Assembly: GCA_951812775.1 (NCBI GenBank)
Contig: OX638326.1
Span: forward strand, 694,335 to 758,334
Reading direction: 5' to 3'
Length of the DNA: 64,000 nt
From: an uncultured Alphaproteobacteria bacterium
GTDB taxonomy: Bacteria; Pseudomonadota; Alphaproteobacteria; MPNO01; UBA2964
Within the stretch, counting starts at the first letter, position 1. Each line of letters starts with the position of its first letter. Made by a program: the position numbers and the translations under genes. This document shows positions 47,554-58,035 of the stretch, piece by piece. The notes under the pieces are model-generated. The model searched no databases and had not been told where the DNA came from. It saw nothing but the letters and a program-made list of their open reading frames with translations.

Positions 47554-48489
47554 CTAATTTTTTCCAATGCCGACGATCTTATCAATCTCGGCCAACTCTT
47601 CTGCTGTCATCTTCCAGGAAGCCGCGGCCGCGTTCTGTGCCATTTGCTCGTAGCGCGTCGCACCAGCAATAACGCTCACTGTCACCGGTTGCGAGACCAG
47701 CCACGACACCGCCAAGGTGATCAAATCATGCCCCCGCGCTTTGGCAAAATCTTCTAGAGCTTCCAGCCGGTCAAAATCGGCACTGCCGAGACGGGCGTCG
47801 CCTTCCAGTCTGCTGCCATCAGGGGCGCCTTCGCCGCGACGGTATTTACCGGTGAGCAACCCCATTTCCAGCGGATAGAACGGCAGGACACCGATGTCGT
47901 TTTCAGCACAAACGGGGATCAGATCATTCTCGATATCACGCTGCAGCACATTCCATTTGTTCTGTGCCGTTACAAACCCCTGATATCCGGCGGACTTTGC
48001 AGCCGCAACTGCCTCTGACATCTGATCGCCGGAATAGTTCGAACAGCCAAACAGCCGAATCTTGCCCTCGGTCCGTAACTCGTCAAAAGCGCCAAATGTC
48101 TCTTCAATGGGTGTCGAGGGATCTGGGCGATGAAGTTGATAGAGATCAACATGGTCGGTCTGAAGCTGCTGCAGGCTGAGATCGATCGCCACACGAATAT
48201 TGTCGCGAGAGCCTTTGCCCTTCCCTTTTACGTGCAGCATATTGTAGCCGACTTTGGTCGCGATCGTGACCTGATCGCGTCGCCCCTTCAAAGCGTTGCC
48301 GATATATATTTCCGACAGCCCGCTGCCATAGCCTTCTGCGGTATCAAAGAAGGTGATACCGGCGTCCAGCGCGCCATTGATAACCTTCGTCGTGGCCTCA
48401 TGGTCAATGCGGCGGCCAAAAGCGTTACAGCCAAGTCCGACGACCGTAATATCGAAACCGGCATCACCACCAATCCTGCGTGTTTCCAT
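47554..48489 (-). CDS. Aldo/keto reductase
   Basis: 311 residues of NADPH-dependent aldo/keto reductase TIM barrel. Catalytic Asp-Tyr-Lys-His set: FFDTAEGYGSG (Asp, Tyr), IATKVGY (Lys) and LYQLHRPD (His); VIAGATRYEQMAQN is the cofactor-binding end. Reduces aldehydes or ketones; the substrate is not predictable. The N-terminal METRRIGGDAGFDITVVGLGC is typical of the AKR12/13-like bacterial group. Confidence 0.9.
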   Translation of the reverse strand: METRRIGGDAGFDITVVGLGCNAFGRRIDHEATTKVINGALDAGITFFDTAEGYGSGLSEIYIGNALKGRRDQVTIATKVGYNMLHVKGKGKGSRDNIRVAIDLSLQQLQTDHVDLYQLHRPDPSTPIEETFGAFDELRTEGKIRLFGCSNYSGDQMSEAVAAAKSAGYQGFVTAQNKWNVLQRDIENDLIPVCAENDIGVLPFYPLEMGLLTGKYRRGEGAPDGSRLEGDARLGSADFDRLEALEDFAKARGHDLITLAVSWLVSQPVTVSVIAGATRYEQMAQNAAAASWKMTAEELAEIDKIVGIGKN

Positions 48490-48568
48490 AACTTCTTTCC
48501 TGTTAACGGTTTGGCGCTATGCTAACATGTAGAGAACAAGTCGGAACCTGGCGGAGACAGGTAACTAT

Positions 48569-48853
48569 ATGCGTGTGCTGATTTTATTTTTGGTATTTGT
48601 CGGACTATCGACCGGTACGCGTGCTGCCGATATTACTTTTGGGACGGACTGGCGCGCACAGGCTGAACATGGCGGGTTTTACCAGGCGTTGGCCAAAGGG
48701 TTTTACGCGGAACACGGGCTGAATGTAAAAATCCGCCAGGGCGGCCCACAGATCAATCACGCCCAGCTGCTTGCCGCCGGTATATTGATTTACGCCGCCC
48801 TCAGCATCCTGTCGCGCTGGGCGTTGCGGCGCTGGCATGGCACTAATGCCTAA
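48569..48853 (+). pseudogene. In-frame chimera: ABC binding-protein N-terminus joined to ABC permease C-terminus
   Basis: 94 codons. Residues 1-20 are a signal peptide; residues 21-70 are the start of an NMT1/THI5-like substrate-binding protein (ITFGTDWRAQAEHGGFYQAL, KGFYAEHGLNVKIRQGGPQ). From about residue 71 (ILIYAALSILSRWALRRWHG) it is the final helix and tail of an ABC permease. A deletion of a few kilobases that took most of the binding protein, probably the ATPase, and most of the permease has left the two ends fused. It no longer encodes a working transporter. Confidence 0.75.
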
Positions 48854-48856
48854 GGA

Positions 48857-49507
48857 TTATTCGCGCCGGGCATTGCCACCGAGAATGATGTCGAAATTAC
48901 CGACCGGTGCATCAAACCCCTGTACCGGCACAAAGGCGACCTGAACACTTTGCCGCTCCGCTTCAGTCTCGATACCGGTAAACAGGAAATCGTCCTCATT
49001 ATTGGCATGGCCTTTGAGATACATCTGAGTGGTCAGCCGGTCGAAACCTCTACCGGAAATCCGGAAATGAATGTGCGGCACACGCCCTGGATAGGTCACG
49101 GGCTTGATGGTCCGGAACCGCCACGAACCGGATGAGTCCGCCATCGATTTTCCAACCCCCTGGAAATTCGGATCGGCGGGACCTCTTCCCTCTCCCGGAT
49201 GATGATAGCGACCCATCGCATCACATTGCCAGATTTCGACCTGTGCCCCTGGAGCGGGCTTACCGTTGATATCGAGCACCCTGCCAAGCAGATGAACCAT
49301 TTCGCCCGCTGCTTTTTGTGCGCGTCCGGCGACCTGAACCAGATCATTATCGTGATCGAGCGGAATCTTGACGGGATAAAATGGCCCTTCATTCTGCGGC
49401 GGGGTCGCCAGAAGAGCCGCTGATGCCGGCGCACCTGTTACCATCGCTACCGATGTAACAACGCCGCGGGCGAACTGGCGGCGCGATATCAGTTTCTTCA
49501 AGGTCAT
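48857..49507 (-). CDS. Tat-exported intradiol ring-cleavage dioxygenase-like protein
   Basis: 216 residues. Tat signal at residues 8-31 (SRRQFARGVVTSVAMVTG). It has the non-haem Fe(III) ligands of the protocatechuate/catechol intradiol family: Tyr101 (GRYHHP), Tyr139 (TYPGR), His145 and His147 (PHIHF), with NEGPFYP and VEIWQCDA motifs. Intradiol enzymes cleave catechols between the hydroxyls; exported relatives are of unknown substrate. It is divergent from nothing close; the ABC chimera ends 3 bp away on the other strand. Confidence 0.85.
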   Translation of the reverse strand: MTLKKLISRRQFARGVVTSVAMVTGAPASAALLATPPQNEGPFYPVKIPLDHDNDLVQVAGRAQKAAGEMVHLLGRVLDINGKPAPGAQVEIWQCDAMGRYHHPGEGRGPADPNFQGVGKSMADSSGSWRFRTIKPVTYPGRVPHIHFRISGRGFDRLTTQMYLKGHANNEDDFLFTGIETEAERQSVQVAFVPVQGFDAPVGNFDIILGGNARRE

Positions 49508-49549
49508 ACGTTTACCACGGGAATAACGCGAGCTTTCCGTCGAAGCGGG

Positions 49550-50530
49550 TCAGCGCTTGGTCGATTTATTGTTGATACAGCGATAAGTCGAAATATCGGC
49601 TTCCAGCATTTCCGCAACCATATAGCGGCCACGCCCGCCCGCCCGGCAGAACCAGTAAATCATTTTGTCACGCCGCGCCGAGACACTAATCGTTACACCG
49701 GTATAAAGCAGACCGAGATAAAATGCCGCGCGTTTACTGCCGCCCCGTGCCGCATCAAGCATCCGCTGCATCCCGCCATAATGGTTTTCCGGCAGCAGAT
49801 TCCGCATGCCGTTGGGGGCAAAAGGAAAGACCTGGAGGCGCCCCAGAAGGGCCATCGCTTCCAATGAGCCGGCACGATCGCCTTTGTAAAGATAATCCAC
49901 CGCTTTCGAATAGTTCTTGGCGTCAGACATTACCAGAAGATACGCACTGGCAATCGAGGCATAGGCATCAATATTGCCGCGCTTGAGCGCCATCTCGCCC
50001 CATTCAAGTGCCTCCCTACGTTGCGCCTCATTCATGCGCCCCACATGTCTGGGTAATTCTGATTGCGCCTGTAGATGTCCTTTGCGTGCAGCCACGAACA
50101 TCAGCTCTCGCCCTTCACGGCGACGGCCTCGCCCCCAGGTTTTCAAAAGCGCCTTTCCCTTGATAAAGGTGGCGGCGAGATATCCATTATCATGTGCTGA
50201 CTTCAAGTATGGCAAACCGGATGATCTCACCCAGCGGGCCCGCGGCTTACCATCCAGCAACATGCCGAGCAGAAACTGTAGACGGGGATGATTGGGATAT
50301 TTCGCTACCGCCGCGCGGCAGGCTTCTATCGCCTTGGCTGTGTCTTCGATATTCGCAATCGGTGGTGCGACACGTTTGTAATCATGTGGATGGGAGGCAA
50401 GACGATCACACGCTGTAACACCGGGATCAGTAACGCCCACGGCGCCTGCCGGAAGTGATAGTGATATATGTGCGGCAACTGCCGTAACGACTATACAGGC
50501 AAGACGCCGCCGCCTGTGTTTCGTGTCCAT
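49550..50530 (-). CDS. Exported Sel1/TPR-like repeat protein
   Basis: 326 residues. Signal peptide (RRLACIVVTAVAAHISLSLPAG) and helical hairpin repeats of Sel1 type (LPYLKSAHDNGYLAATFIKG; ELMFVAARKGHLQAQSE; GDRAGSLEAMALLGRLQ; AARGGSKRAAFYLGLLYTG). Likely a periplasmic scaffold for protein interaction. It is downstream of no operon partner; the intradiol dioxygenase gene follows after 42 bp in the same direction. Confidence 0.75.
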   Translation of the reverse strand: MDTKHRRRRLACIVVTAVAAHISLSLPAGAVGVTDPGVTACDRLASHPHDYKRVAPPIANIEDTAKAIEACRAAVAKYPNHPRLQFLLGMLLDGKPRARWVRSSGLPYLKSAHDNGYLAATFIKGKALLKTWGRGRRREGRELMFVAARKGHLQAQSELPRHVGRMNEAQRREALEWGEMALKRGNIDAYASIASAYLLVMSDAKNYSKAVDYLYKGDRAGSLEAMALLGRLQVFPFAPNGMRNLLPENHYGGMQRMLDAARGGSKRAAFYLGLLYTGVTISVSARRDKMIYWFCRAGGRGRYMVAEMLEADISTYRCINNKSTKR

Positions 50531-50582
50531 ATAAAAATAGTAACCGCAGATATTGGATTCCGCGAGTCAAAATCACGCGAGA

Positions 50583-50750
50583 TCAGGGCAGCGTCTCGGT
50601 CGCCAGCTTCATTTTTTCCGGATTGTAATAGGCGTCCTTAAAGGATTCGAGCTCAGCCATCCCTACCGGATCAAGGTCAAATGCAGGTTCTTTATTCAAC
50701 CTCCAATGGCCTGGGGTGTTTTCGCCGGCAATCGGTCGTGTCGCGAAGGT
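50583..50750 (-). pseudogene. C-terminal fragment of an unidentified gene at a resolvase junction
   Basis: About 50 codons, NTPGHWRLNKEPAFDLDPVG... YYNPEKMKLATETLP, end in TGA and look like a genuine protein C-terminus. Upstream the frame runs into resolvase-derived DNA at about 50755 with no start codon of its own. The rest of the gene seems lost or displaced by the insertion. I do not recognise the family. Confidence 0.4.
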
Positions 50751-50754
50751 GGTG

Positions 50755-51314
50755 GAATATCCTATTTGGTTACGAGCAAGGAGGGGAACCAAAGTTCTCT
50801 TTGAGTAGAGGCGAGAACGGGAAGATACGCCCCAAAGAGAATGGATTGCGCTATGCCCTGTTGGAGTTTCTGCGGGATGGTGACGAACTGGTGGTCACAA
50901 GGGTGATAGGTTGGCGAGGTCAATCCGTGACCTCCAAAACATCGTCTATGACCTTGATAAGAAGGGTGTGACGATAAGAAGGGTGTGACCCTATCGGCGA
51001 CAGAACAACCGATTAACACCCGGACGAGTGCGGGGAAATGTTTCTTGGATATGTTGGGGGTCTTTGGCGAGTTTGAGACAAACCTTCGCAAAGAGAGGCA
51101 GATGGAAGGCATCGCAAAAGCAAGGGAAAAGGGTGTCTATAAGGGTCGCAAACCCTCTGTGGATGTAGAGAAGGTCAAGGAACTGCGTGATAGTGGTTTA
51201 GGGGCGTCAGCAATAGCAAAAGAGATGGGAATAGGTCGGGCGAGTGTTTATCGGGCACTCGGTTGGATTCTACTCAACACCCTTTGTATTTCTTACGGAC
51301 ACATTCAAGGGTAA
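50755..51314 (+). pseudogene. Serine recombinase (resolvase/invertase) pseudogene
   Basis: Recognisable parts in several frames: RYALLEFLRDGDELVVTRV, then SKTSSM/IVYDLDKKGVT, then EQPINTRTSAGKCFLDMLGV, FGEFETNLRKERQMEGIAKA, REKGVYKGRKPSVDVEKV and the C-terminal HTH ASAIAKEMGIGRASVYRALG. These are the Tn3-type resolvase core and DNA-binding HTH. The N-terminal catalytic Ser region is missing or degraded, one base is lost near 50904, and a 17-bp tandem duplication (50956-50989) breaks the frame. Base composition is lower in GC than neighbouring genes. A remnant of a mobile element. Confidence 0.8.
50956..50989. repeat. Perfect 17-bp tandem duplication
   Basis: Two adjacent copies of GATAAGAAGGGTGTGAC (50956-50972 and 50973-50989) inside the resolvase pseudogene; removing one copy restores its frame. 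Confidence 0.95.
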
Positions 51315-51651
51315 GTTTCTGTGCAGCAGAGATGTCGGCGGGGGTCATTTTCTTCTCAACGGAATCTCTCAACTCCGTACCTGACTTATTTCCATCCGTC
51401 GCAGCAATATTTCCCCACATATGGGCACGGACATAATCCTGTGGAACACCCCGTCCTTGGTGATACATCAAACCCAGATTGTACTGGGCACGGGCATCCC
51501 CCTGTTCGGCAAGAGGTTCCAATTCACGCAGAGCAGTTGCGTAGTCACCACTCTCGTATGCGGCAGCACCCTTTTGGTAATCAGCAGAGAACGCAGATGT
51601 TCCCACCAACAGGGTTAGGAGCAGGACAGGAAGGATGAGTAATCTGTTCAT
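51274..51651 (-). CDS. Small secreted Sel1-repeat protein
   Basis: 125 residues. Signal peptide (LLILPVLLLTLLVGTSAFSA), then Sel1 repeats (YQKGAAAYESGDYATALREL, ARAQYNLGLMYHQGRGVPQD, YVRAHMWGNIAATDG) and a C-terminal part with two Cys (LECVRKKYKGC). Likely a periplasmic protein-interaction module. Its 3' end overlaps the resolvase remnant by 41 bp, and another resolvase 3' tail lies beyond its start (51720-51752), so it is enclosed by recombinase scars and probably arrived with them. Confidence 0.8.
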   Translation of the reverse strand: MNRLLILPVLLLTLLVGTSAFSADYQKGAAAYESGDYATALRELEPLAEQGDARAQYNLGLMYHQGRGVPQDYVRAHMWGNIAATDGNKSGTELRDSVEKKMTPADISAAQKLTLECVRKKYKGC

Positions 51652-51719
51652 ACGGAAAGTCTAGCAGGGAATGTCCGGAATGGGTAGAGAGAATGGGGTG
51701 TGATGGTTTTTGGGAGCGT

Positions 51720-51752
51720 AGCGCATCGGTCTATCGGGCACTTGGGTCGTAG
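51720..51752 (+). pseudogene. Second resolvase 3' tail
   Basis: GCATCGGTCTATCGGGCACTTGGGTCG then TAG reads ASVYRALGS and stop, the natural end of a Tn3-type resolvase. It is a diverged copy of the ASVYRALG end at 51238-51263. Only about ten codons survive. Confidence 0.5.
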
Positions 51753-51763
51753 GGGGAAAGATA

Positions 51764-52142
51764 ATGGACCGGAGTTTATTGCTTCGTTTCTTCACCAATA
51801 CAATAATCTGCGTGTCGTTGGTTATTGCGGTTCCACAAGTGGTCAGGCGGTTGTTCCCTGTCTTTTGGGGTGAGGACTATATGGGACTGACTTTTGGGTT
51901 CAAGTTGGTTTATGTGTTCGTTTCTTGGGGGTTTTTGGGGTGGCGGGATGTCCTTCAGTATCACCCGGAAGACCAGGGTTTCACAGGTTATGGATATGGT
52001 CGGACTTGCCATCGACCTTGCCGGTGGCGATATCGGTGCCGGTTTCTATGTGATGTCAATTCTGTTCACCTTTGGCGCCGCCGGTATTGCCTATCTCGCT
52101 CTCCGTTCAACGAACATCAGAGAGTCATTTACGGAAAAATAA
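51764..52142 (+). pseudogene. Small membrane protein gene with a frameshift
   Basis: The first frame, from ATG 51764, encodes helices LRFFTNTIICVSLVIAVPQV and LTFGFKLVYVFVSWGFLG. Near 51940, in a G/T-rich run, the coding signal moves to another frame: GGMSFSITRKTRVSQVMDM, then DLAGGDIGAGFYVMSILFTF and AAGIAYLALRSTNIRESF to TAA at 52142. Joined, it would be about 126 residues with three or four helices. No family recognised. Composition resembles the adjacent resolvase island. Confidence 0.55.
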
Positions 52143-52210
52143 CTTGGCGTGGCGGAGATTTCATGGATGATGCCGCGCAATGATCAATTTATTGCCATCT
52201 GGGGGATAAG

Positions 52211-53500
52211 ATGACTGACAGCAAAAATCCGGAAACCATCGCGCTGCACGCTGGCTGGCGCAAAGACGAAGCAACCAACTCGGTTGCGGTTCCGATTTAT
52301 CAGACCACGTCCTATCAATTTGATAGCGCGGATCACGCCGCCAAGCTGTTTGCGTTGCAGGAATTCGGTAACATCTATACCCGGATCATGAATCCAACGA
52401 CCGATGTGCTGGAAAAACGTGTCACCGCGCTGGAAGGTGGCGCCGCGGGTCTTGCGTTAAGCTCTGGCCAGTCAGCAGCGTTTATCGCAATCACCAACAT
52501 CGCGCATGCAGGCGACAATATCGTCAGCTCGACCGATCTTTATGGCGGTACCTACAATCTGCTGCAGAACACACTGGCCACGATGGGCATTGAATGCCGG
52601 TTCGTTGACCCGGCAGACCCAGAGGCTTTCCGGACGGCTACTGATGAAAAAACCCGCTGCTATTTCGCCGAAACACTGCCGAACCCCAAATTGCAGATGT
52701 TTCCGATCGGAGAAGTCGCGGCCATCGGACGTGAGCTAGGTGTCCCCTTGATCGTCGATAATACGGCAGCACCTATCCTGTGCCGACCGTTTGAGCATGG
52801 TGCGGCCATTGTCATGCATTCGACGACCAAATTTATCGGCGGTCACGGCACGTCGATCGGCGGTATCATAATCGATGGCGGCAACTTCGATTGGGAAGCC
52901 CATGCTGACCGGTTCCCGATGCTTAACCAGCCCGACCCGAGCTATCACGGGGCTGTTTGGGTAGAGGCTGTCAAACCGATCGGTCCTGTCGCTTACATCA
53001 TCAAGGCCCGGGTCACCCAACTCCGGGATCTCGGATCGGCCATGAGCCCTGCCAACGCCTTTCAGTTCATACAGGGAATGGAAACGCTGGCGCTGCGCAT
53101 GGAACGCCATTGCGAGAATGCACGGAAGGTTGCTGAGTTCCTGTCAGGTCACGACAAGGTGAGCAATGTGATCTATCCCGGCATCATGGAAGGTGACTCC
53201 CGCGCCCGCGCCGATAAATATCTCAATGGCGGTTATGGTTCACTGATTGGATTTGAAGTGGCCAGCGGTGCTGACGGCGGCAAGAAGTTCATTGAAGCGC
53301 TGCAGATGTTCTATCACGTCGCCAATATCGGTGATGCCAGAAGCCTCGCCATCCATCCGGCCACCACAACGCACTCGCAACTATCGCCAGAAGAGCAGAT
53401 TGCATCGGGTGTGACTGAAGGATACATCCGGTTATCCATCGGTATTGAACATATCGATGACATCATCGCTGATCTCAGCCAGGCGCTTGATGCGGCGTAA
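52211..53500 (+). CDS. O-acetylhomoserine aminocarboxypropyltransferase/sulfhydrylase family (PLP)
   Basis: 429 residues. Cys/Met metabolism PLP enzyme: N-terminal ETIALHAGWRKDEATNSVAVPIYQTTS-like region, cofactor Lys207 in VMHSTTKFIGGHGTSIGG, SGQSA near residue 86, and the C-terminal TTHSQLSPEEQ and EGYIRLSIGIE. It makes homocysteine (or methionine) from O-acetylhomoserine and sulfide or a thiol. It lies 6 bp upstream of the hemB gene, on the same strand, so the two share a transcript. Confidence 0.9.
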   Translation: MTDSKNPETIALHAGWRKDEATNSVAVPIYQTTSYQFDSADHAAKLFALQEFGNIYTRIMNPTTDVLEKRVTALEGGAAGLALSSGQSAAFIAITNIAHAGDNIVSSTDLYGGTYNLLQNTLATMGIECRFVDPADPEAFRTATDEKTRCYFAETLPNPKLQMFPIGEVAAIGRELGVPLIVDNTAAPILCRPFEHGAAIVMHSTTKFIGGHGTSIGGIIIDGGNFDWEAHADRFPMLNQPDPSYHGAVWVEAVKPIGPVAYIIKARVTQLRDLGSAMSPANAFQFIQGMETLALRMERHCENARKVAEFLSGHDKVSNVIYPGIMEGDSRARADKYLNGGYGSLIGFEVASGADGGKKFIEALQMFYHVANIGDARSLAIHPATTTHSQLSPEEQIASGVTEGYIRLSIGIEHIDDIIADLSQALDAA

Positions 53501-55001
<1,501 letters not shown>

Positions 55002-55154
55002 GTGGGTTATCCCATCACCGTTATCGAACCGCCTCCCCCGATGCTTTCGAAACATCGCCAAGTTATCAAATTTACTAGGGATTAAGCAATATCAAAACAG
55101 GCGGTACGGATTGAGGAGACATTTAGCATATGCACCCGCTAACATGACCTCATC

Positions 55155-57494
55155 ATGGTAACAAAATGGCTTGGGCGCGGTGTCGCCATCATCTTTGTCA
55201 TAATTATATTAGTTGTCGCGAGCGGTTGGATTTGGCTCCGGACATCACTCCCGGTTACTGACGGGGCCCTATCTTTCAATGGTCTAAAGGATCGTGTCGA
55301 GATTACGCGAGACCTTAATGGCGTTCCCCACGTCACGGCAAAATCAGAGCATGACGGCTATTTTGCCCTCGGTATTGTTCATGCACAGGATCGCCTGTGG
55401 CAAATGGATTTCCAGCGCCGTTTGGGGGCCGGGCGCCTTTCCGAAATTCTCGGTGAAGCGACAATGCCGACCGACCGCTATATGCGAACGCTCGGCCTGT
55501 ATCGACTGGCAAAACAATCCTTCAAACACTTAGATACTGGCACAAAGAATGCGCTGACCGCCTATACCAAAGGCGTGAATACCTGGCTGGAACGGCAACG
55601 CGAGTCCTGGACACGCGCCTGGCCATTAGAGTTTTATCTGCTGCGCTATCGTCCGGAACCTTGGACAGCCACCGACTCACTCGTCTGGGGTCGCATGATG
55701 GCGATCTTCCTTTCACGGAATTCGCGTACCGAAATACTCCGGGCACAGCTTAAGGAAACGCTCGACGACGCGGCGGTGCAAACCCTCCTGCCACCCTACC
55801 CGTCTGATGGACCCCGCAGCTTCGCAAGCCTATTTGGCGAAGTGCCTTCGCCCCTCGCTGTCAGCTCGGCTTCCAACAGCTGGGTGCTGTCTGGATCACA
55901 CTCCGCCACCGGCAAACCGTTTCTGGCCAATGATCCGCACCTACGGTTCCGCACACCGGCTTTATGGTATCTCGCCAGCGTTACGACACCGCAACGCACG
56001 CTCACCGGCGCGACGGTCCCGGGCTTGCCTTTTACTGTGCTCGGACAGAATGGCGATATCGCCTGGGGGGTCACCGCCGCTGAAACCGATGTGCAGGATT
56101 TGTTTATCGAAAAACTCAACCCGGCCAATGAAAATGAATATCTAACGCCGGGGGCCAGCAAACCGTTTAAAACGATTACCGAAACCATCAGGGTTAAAGG
56201 AAAAAAAGACGAACAGGTCAAAATCAGGATGACGCGCCACGGTCCGGTCCTGTCCGATCACAACCCCGCTCTCGCCAGATTGGCCGGAAAAGGGAAAGTA
56301 ATAGCCCTGCGGACTCCGGCCATCGACCCTATCGATAAGACAGCGGATGCGCTTTACGGCATTAATCAGGCGAAAGACTGGGATAGCTTCAAAGCCGCCT
56401 TACGCAACTGGCATGCCCCCCATATGAATATCAGCTTTGCGGATCGTTCGGGTAATATCGGGTTAATCGCACCAGGGCGTGTCCCTGTTCGAAAACCTGA
56501 CAGTGGCCTCGTGCCAGCGAAAGGCTGGACCGAAGCCGCCGATTGGCAGGGCTATATCCCGTTTGAAGAATTGCCAAATCTGTACAACCCCGCCTCTGGC
56601 AAGATCGCCAATGCCAATAACCCTGTGCCGACCGGCGACTATAAATACCCACTTGGCCAGTACCGTGCGCCGGGCTACCGCGCCAAGCGGATTGATCAAA
56701 TCCTTACGCCGCCCCGCGCCTACAGCGTGGATGATATGATCAGGCTGCAATCAGACTCTGTCTCCGCCATGGCGCAGGAGCTCCTGCCGCTGATGATAGG
56801 CCAGACGCCATCATCGAAGGTACTGGAGGCAACGCTCAAAATGCTCAGGAGCTGGAATGGCAGGATGGCACGCGATACCGCAGAACCGCTCATCTTTCTC
56901 GCCTGGCTCCGTGAATTCAATCGCCAGGTCTTTCAAGACGAATTGGGAAAGACGTTTCAAGCCTATTGGGGATTACGACCACTCACCATCAAACGCATCC
57001 TCACCAGAGAACCGAAATGGTGCGATGACACGTCAACCGAAACCGTTGAAAACTGCGAGGCGGTTTTAGCCAAATCCCTAAAAATGGCATTGGCCGGGCT
57101 AACCAAACAATACGGCGCCGAGTCAAAAAACTGGAAGTGGGGCACAGCGCATTTTGCCAAATTCGACCACCCGGTATTGGGGCGTATTCCAGTCATCGGA
57201 AAGTTCTTCAATGTCCGCCTGCCCTCGAATGGCGGGCCCTACACCGTCAATCGCGGGAATACGCGCGTCCGAAACCCACGGACCCCTTTTACCAGTGTGC
57301 ATGGTGCTGGATACCGCGCGGTCTATGATCTCGCTGACCCAACAAAAAGCCGTTACATCGTCGCCCCCGGCCAATCCGGCAACTGGTTTTCCGCCCACTA
57401 CAAGGACCTCGCCAATCGCTGGCGAGATGGTGGGTTTATCGAATTGGAAAATCGTGACGGAAAGACTTTAGAGTTAAAGCCTGCGACCCCTTAG
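55155..57494 (+). CDS. Penicillin acylase family protein (Ntn hydrolase)
   Basis: 779 residues. N-terminal membrane anchor or signal (GVAIIFVIIILVVASGWIW), alpha-chain region with ITRDLNGVPHVTA and GIVHAQDRLWQMDF. The autocleavage site and nucleophile is Ser240 in SASNSWVLSGSHSATG; then come FLANDPHLRF and the Asn of the oxyanion hole in the following chain. Substrate candidates are acyl-homoserine lactones, penicillins or other N-acyl compounds. It sits periplasmically. The single-copy gene ends by overlapping the convergent flavin reductase stop by 4 bp. Confidence 0.9.
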   Translation: MVTKWLGRGVAIIFVIIILVVASGWIWLRTSLPVTDGALSFNGLKDRVEITRDLNGVPHVTAKSEHDGYFALGIVHAQDRLWQMDFQRRLGAGRLSEILGEATMPTDRYMRTLGLYRLAKQSFKHLDTGTKNALTAYTKGVNTWLERQRESWTRAWPLEFYLLRYRPEPWTATDSLVWGRMMAIFLSRNSRTEILRAQLKETLDDAAVQTLLPPYPSDGPRSFASLFGEVPSPLAVSSASNSWVLSGSHSATGKPFLANDPHLRFRTPALWYLASVTTPQRTLTGATVPGLPFTVLGQNGDIAWGVTAAETDVQDLFIEKLNPANENEYLTPGASKPFKTITETIRVKGKKDEQVKIRMTRHGPVLSDHNPALARLAGKGKVIALRTPAIDPIDKTADALYGINQAKDWDSFKAALRNWHAPHMNISFADRSGNIGLIAPGRVPVRKPDSGLVPAKGWTEAADWQGYIPFEELPNLYNPASGKIANANNPVPTGDYKYPLGQYRAPGYRAKRIDQILTPPRAYSVDDMIRLQSDSVSAMAQELLPLMIGQTPSSKVLEATLKMLRSWNGRMARDTAEPLIFLAWLREFNRQVFQDELGKTFQAYWGLRPLTIKRILTREPKWCDDTSTETVENCEAVLAKSLKMALAGLTKQYGAESKNWKWGTAHFAKFDHPVLGRIPVIGKFFNVRLPSNGGPYTVNRGNTRVRNPRTPFTSVHGAGYRAVYDLADPTKSRYIVAPGQSGNWFSAHYKDLANRWRDGGFIELENRDGKTLELKPATP

Positions 57495-57973
57495 GACGCG
57501 ACGTCGTTATAGCCGCCGCGATAATAGAGCAGCGGTTTGATATCTTCGCCGGCGGATGCCATGCATTCGACTTCACCAATAACGATGACATGATCGCCGC
57601 CATCCATGATCGAGTCGCCACGGCATTCCAGATTGGCTAGGCAGCCCGGAATGATCGGCACGCCATTATCCCAGGTATCGTATTTAAAACCGTCCCATTT
57701 CTCCGGCCCGCTCTTGGCGAACCGGTTTGAGACATCCATCTGGTCAGCGGCCAGGATATTCACCGCAAAGGGTTTATCGACGGCAAAAGACTCGAAGCTC
57801 GCTACCTTGCGGTCTAGGCAGAACAGCACCTTTGGCGGGTCGAGGGAGACAGAGGTAAAAGAGTTTGCGGTCAGGCCAATCGGTGCGCCATCAGCGTCCA
57901 TTGTTGTAATAACGGTAATACCTGTCGCAAAGCAGCCAACCGTGTTCCGAAACTCTCTTGGGTCGATAGTCAT
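57491..57973 (-). CDS. Flavin reductase family protein (FMN-binding)
   Basis: 160 residues of the HpaC/RutF-like split-barrel family: CFATGITVITTMDADGAP-type start, LTANSFTSVSLDPPKVLFCL (FMN-binding), PFAVNILAADQMDVSNRFA and the C-terminal GDHVIVIGEVECM. It supplies reduced FMN to two-component monooxygenases; the two LLM monooxygenases at 13036 and 42494 could use it. The downstream hot-dog thioesterase is oriented the same way at 62 bp. Confidence 0.9.
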   Translation of the reverse strand: MTIDPREFRNTVGCFATGITVITTMDADGAPIGLTANSFTSVSLDPPKVLFCLDRKVASFESFAVDKPFAVNILAADQMDVSNRFAKSGPEKWDGFKYDTWDNGVPIIPGCLANLECRGDSIMDGGDHVIVIGEVECMASAGEDIKPLLYYRGGYNDVAS

Positions 57974-58035
57974 TATTGGGGCCCTTACCCGTCAATTATT
58001 GCGTTCTTCAATCATGGCGTGGCCCGCGACTATTG

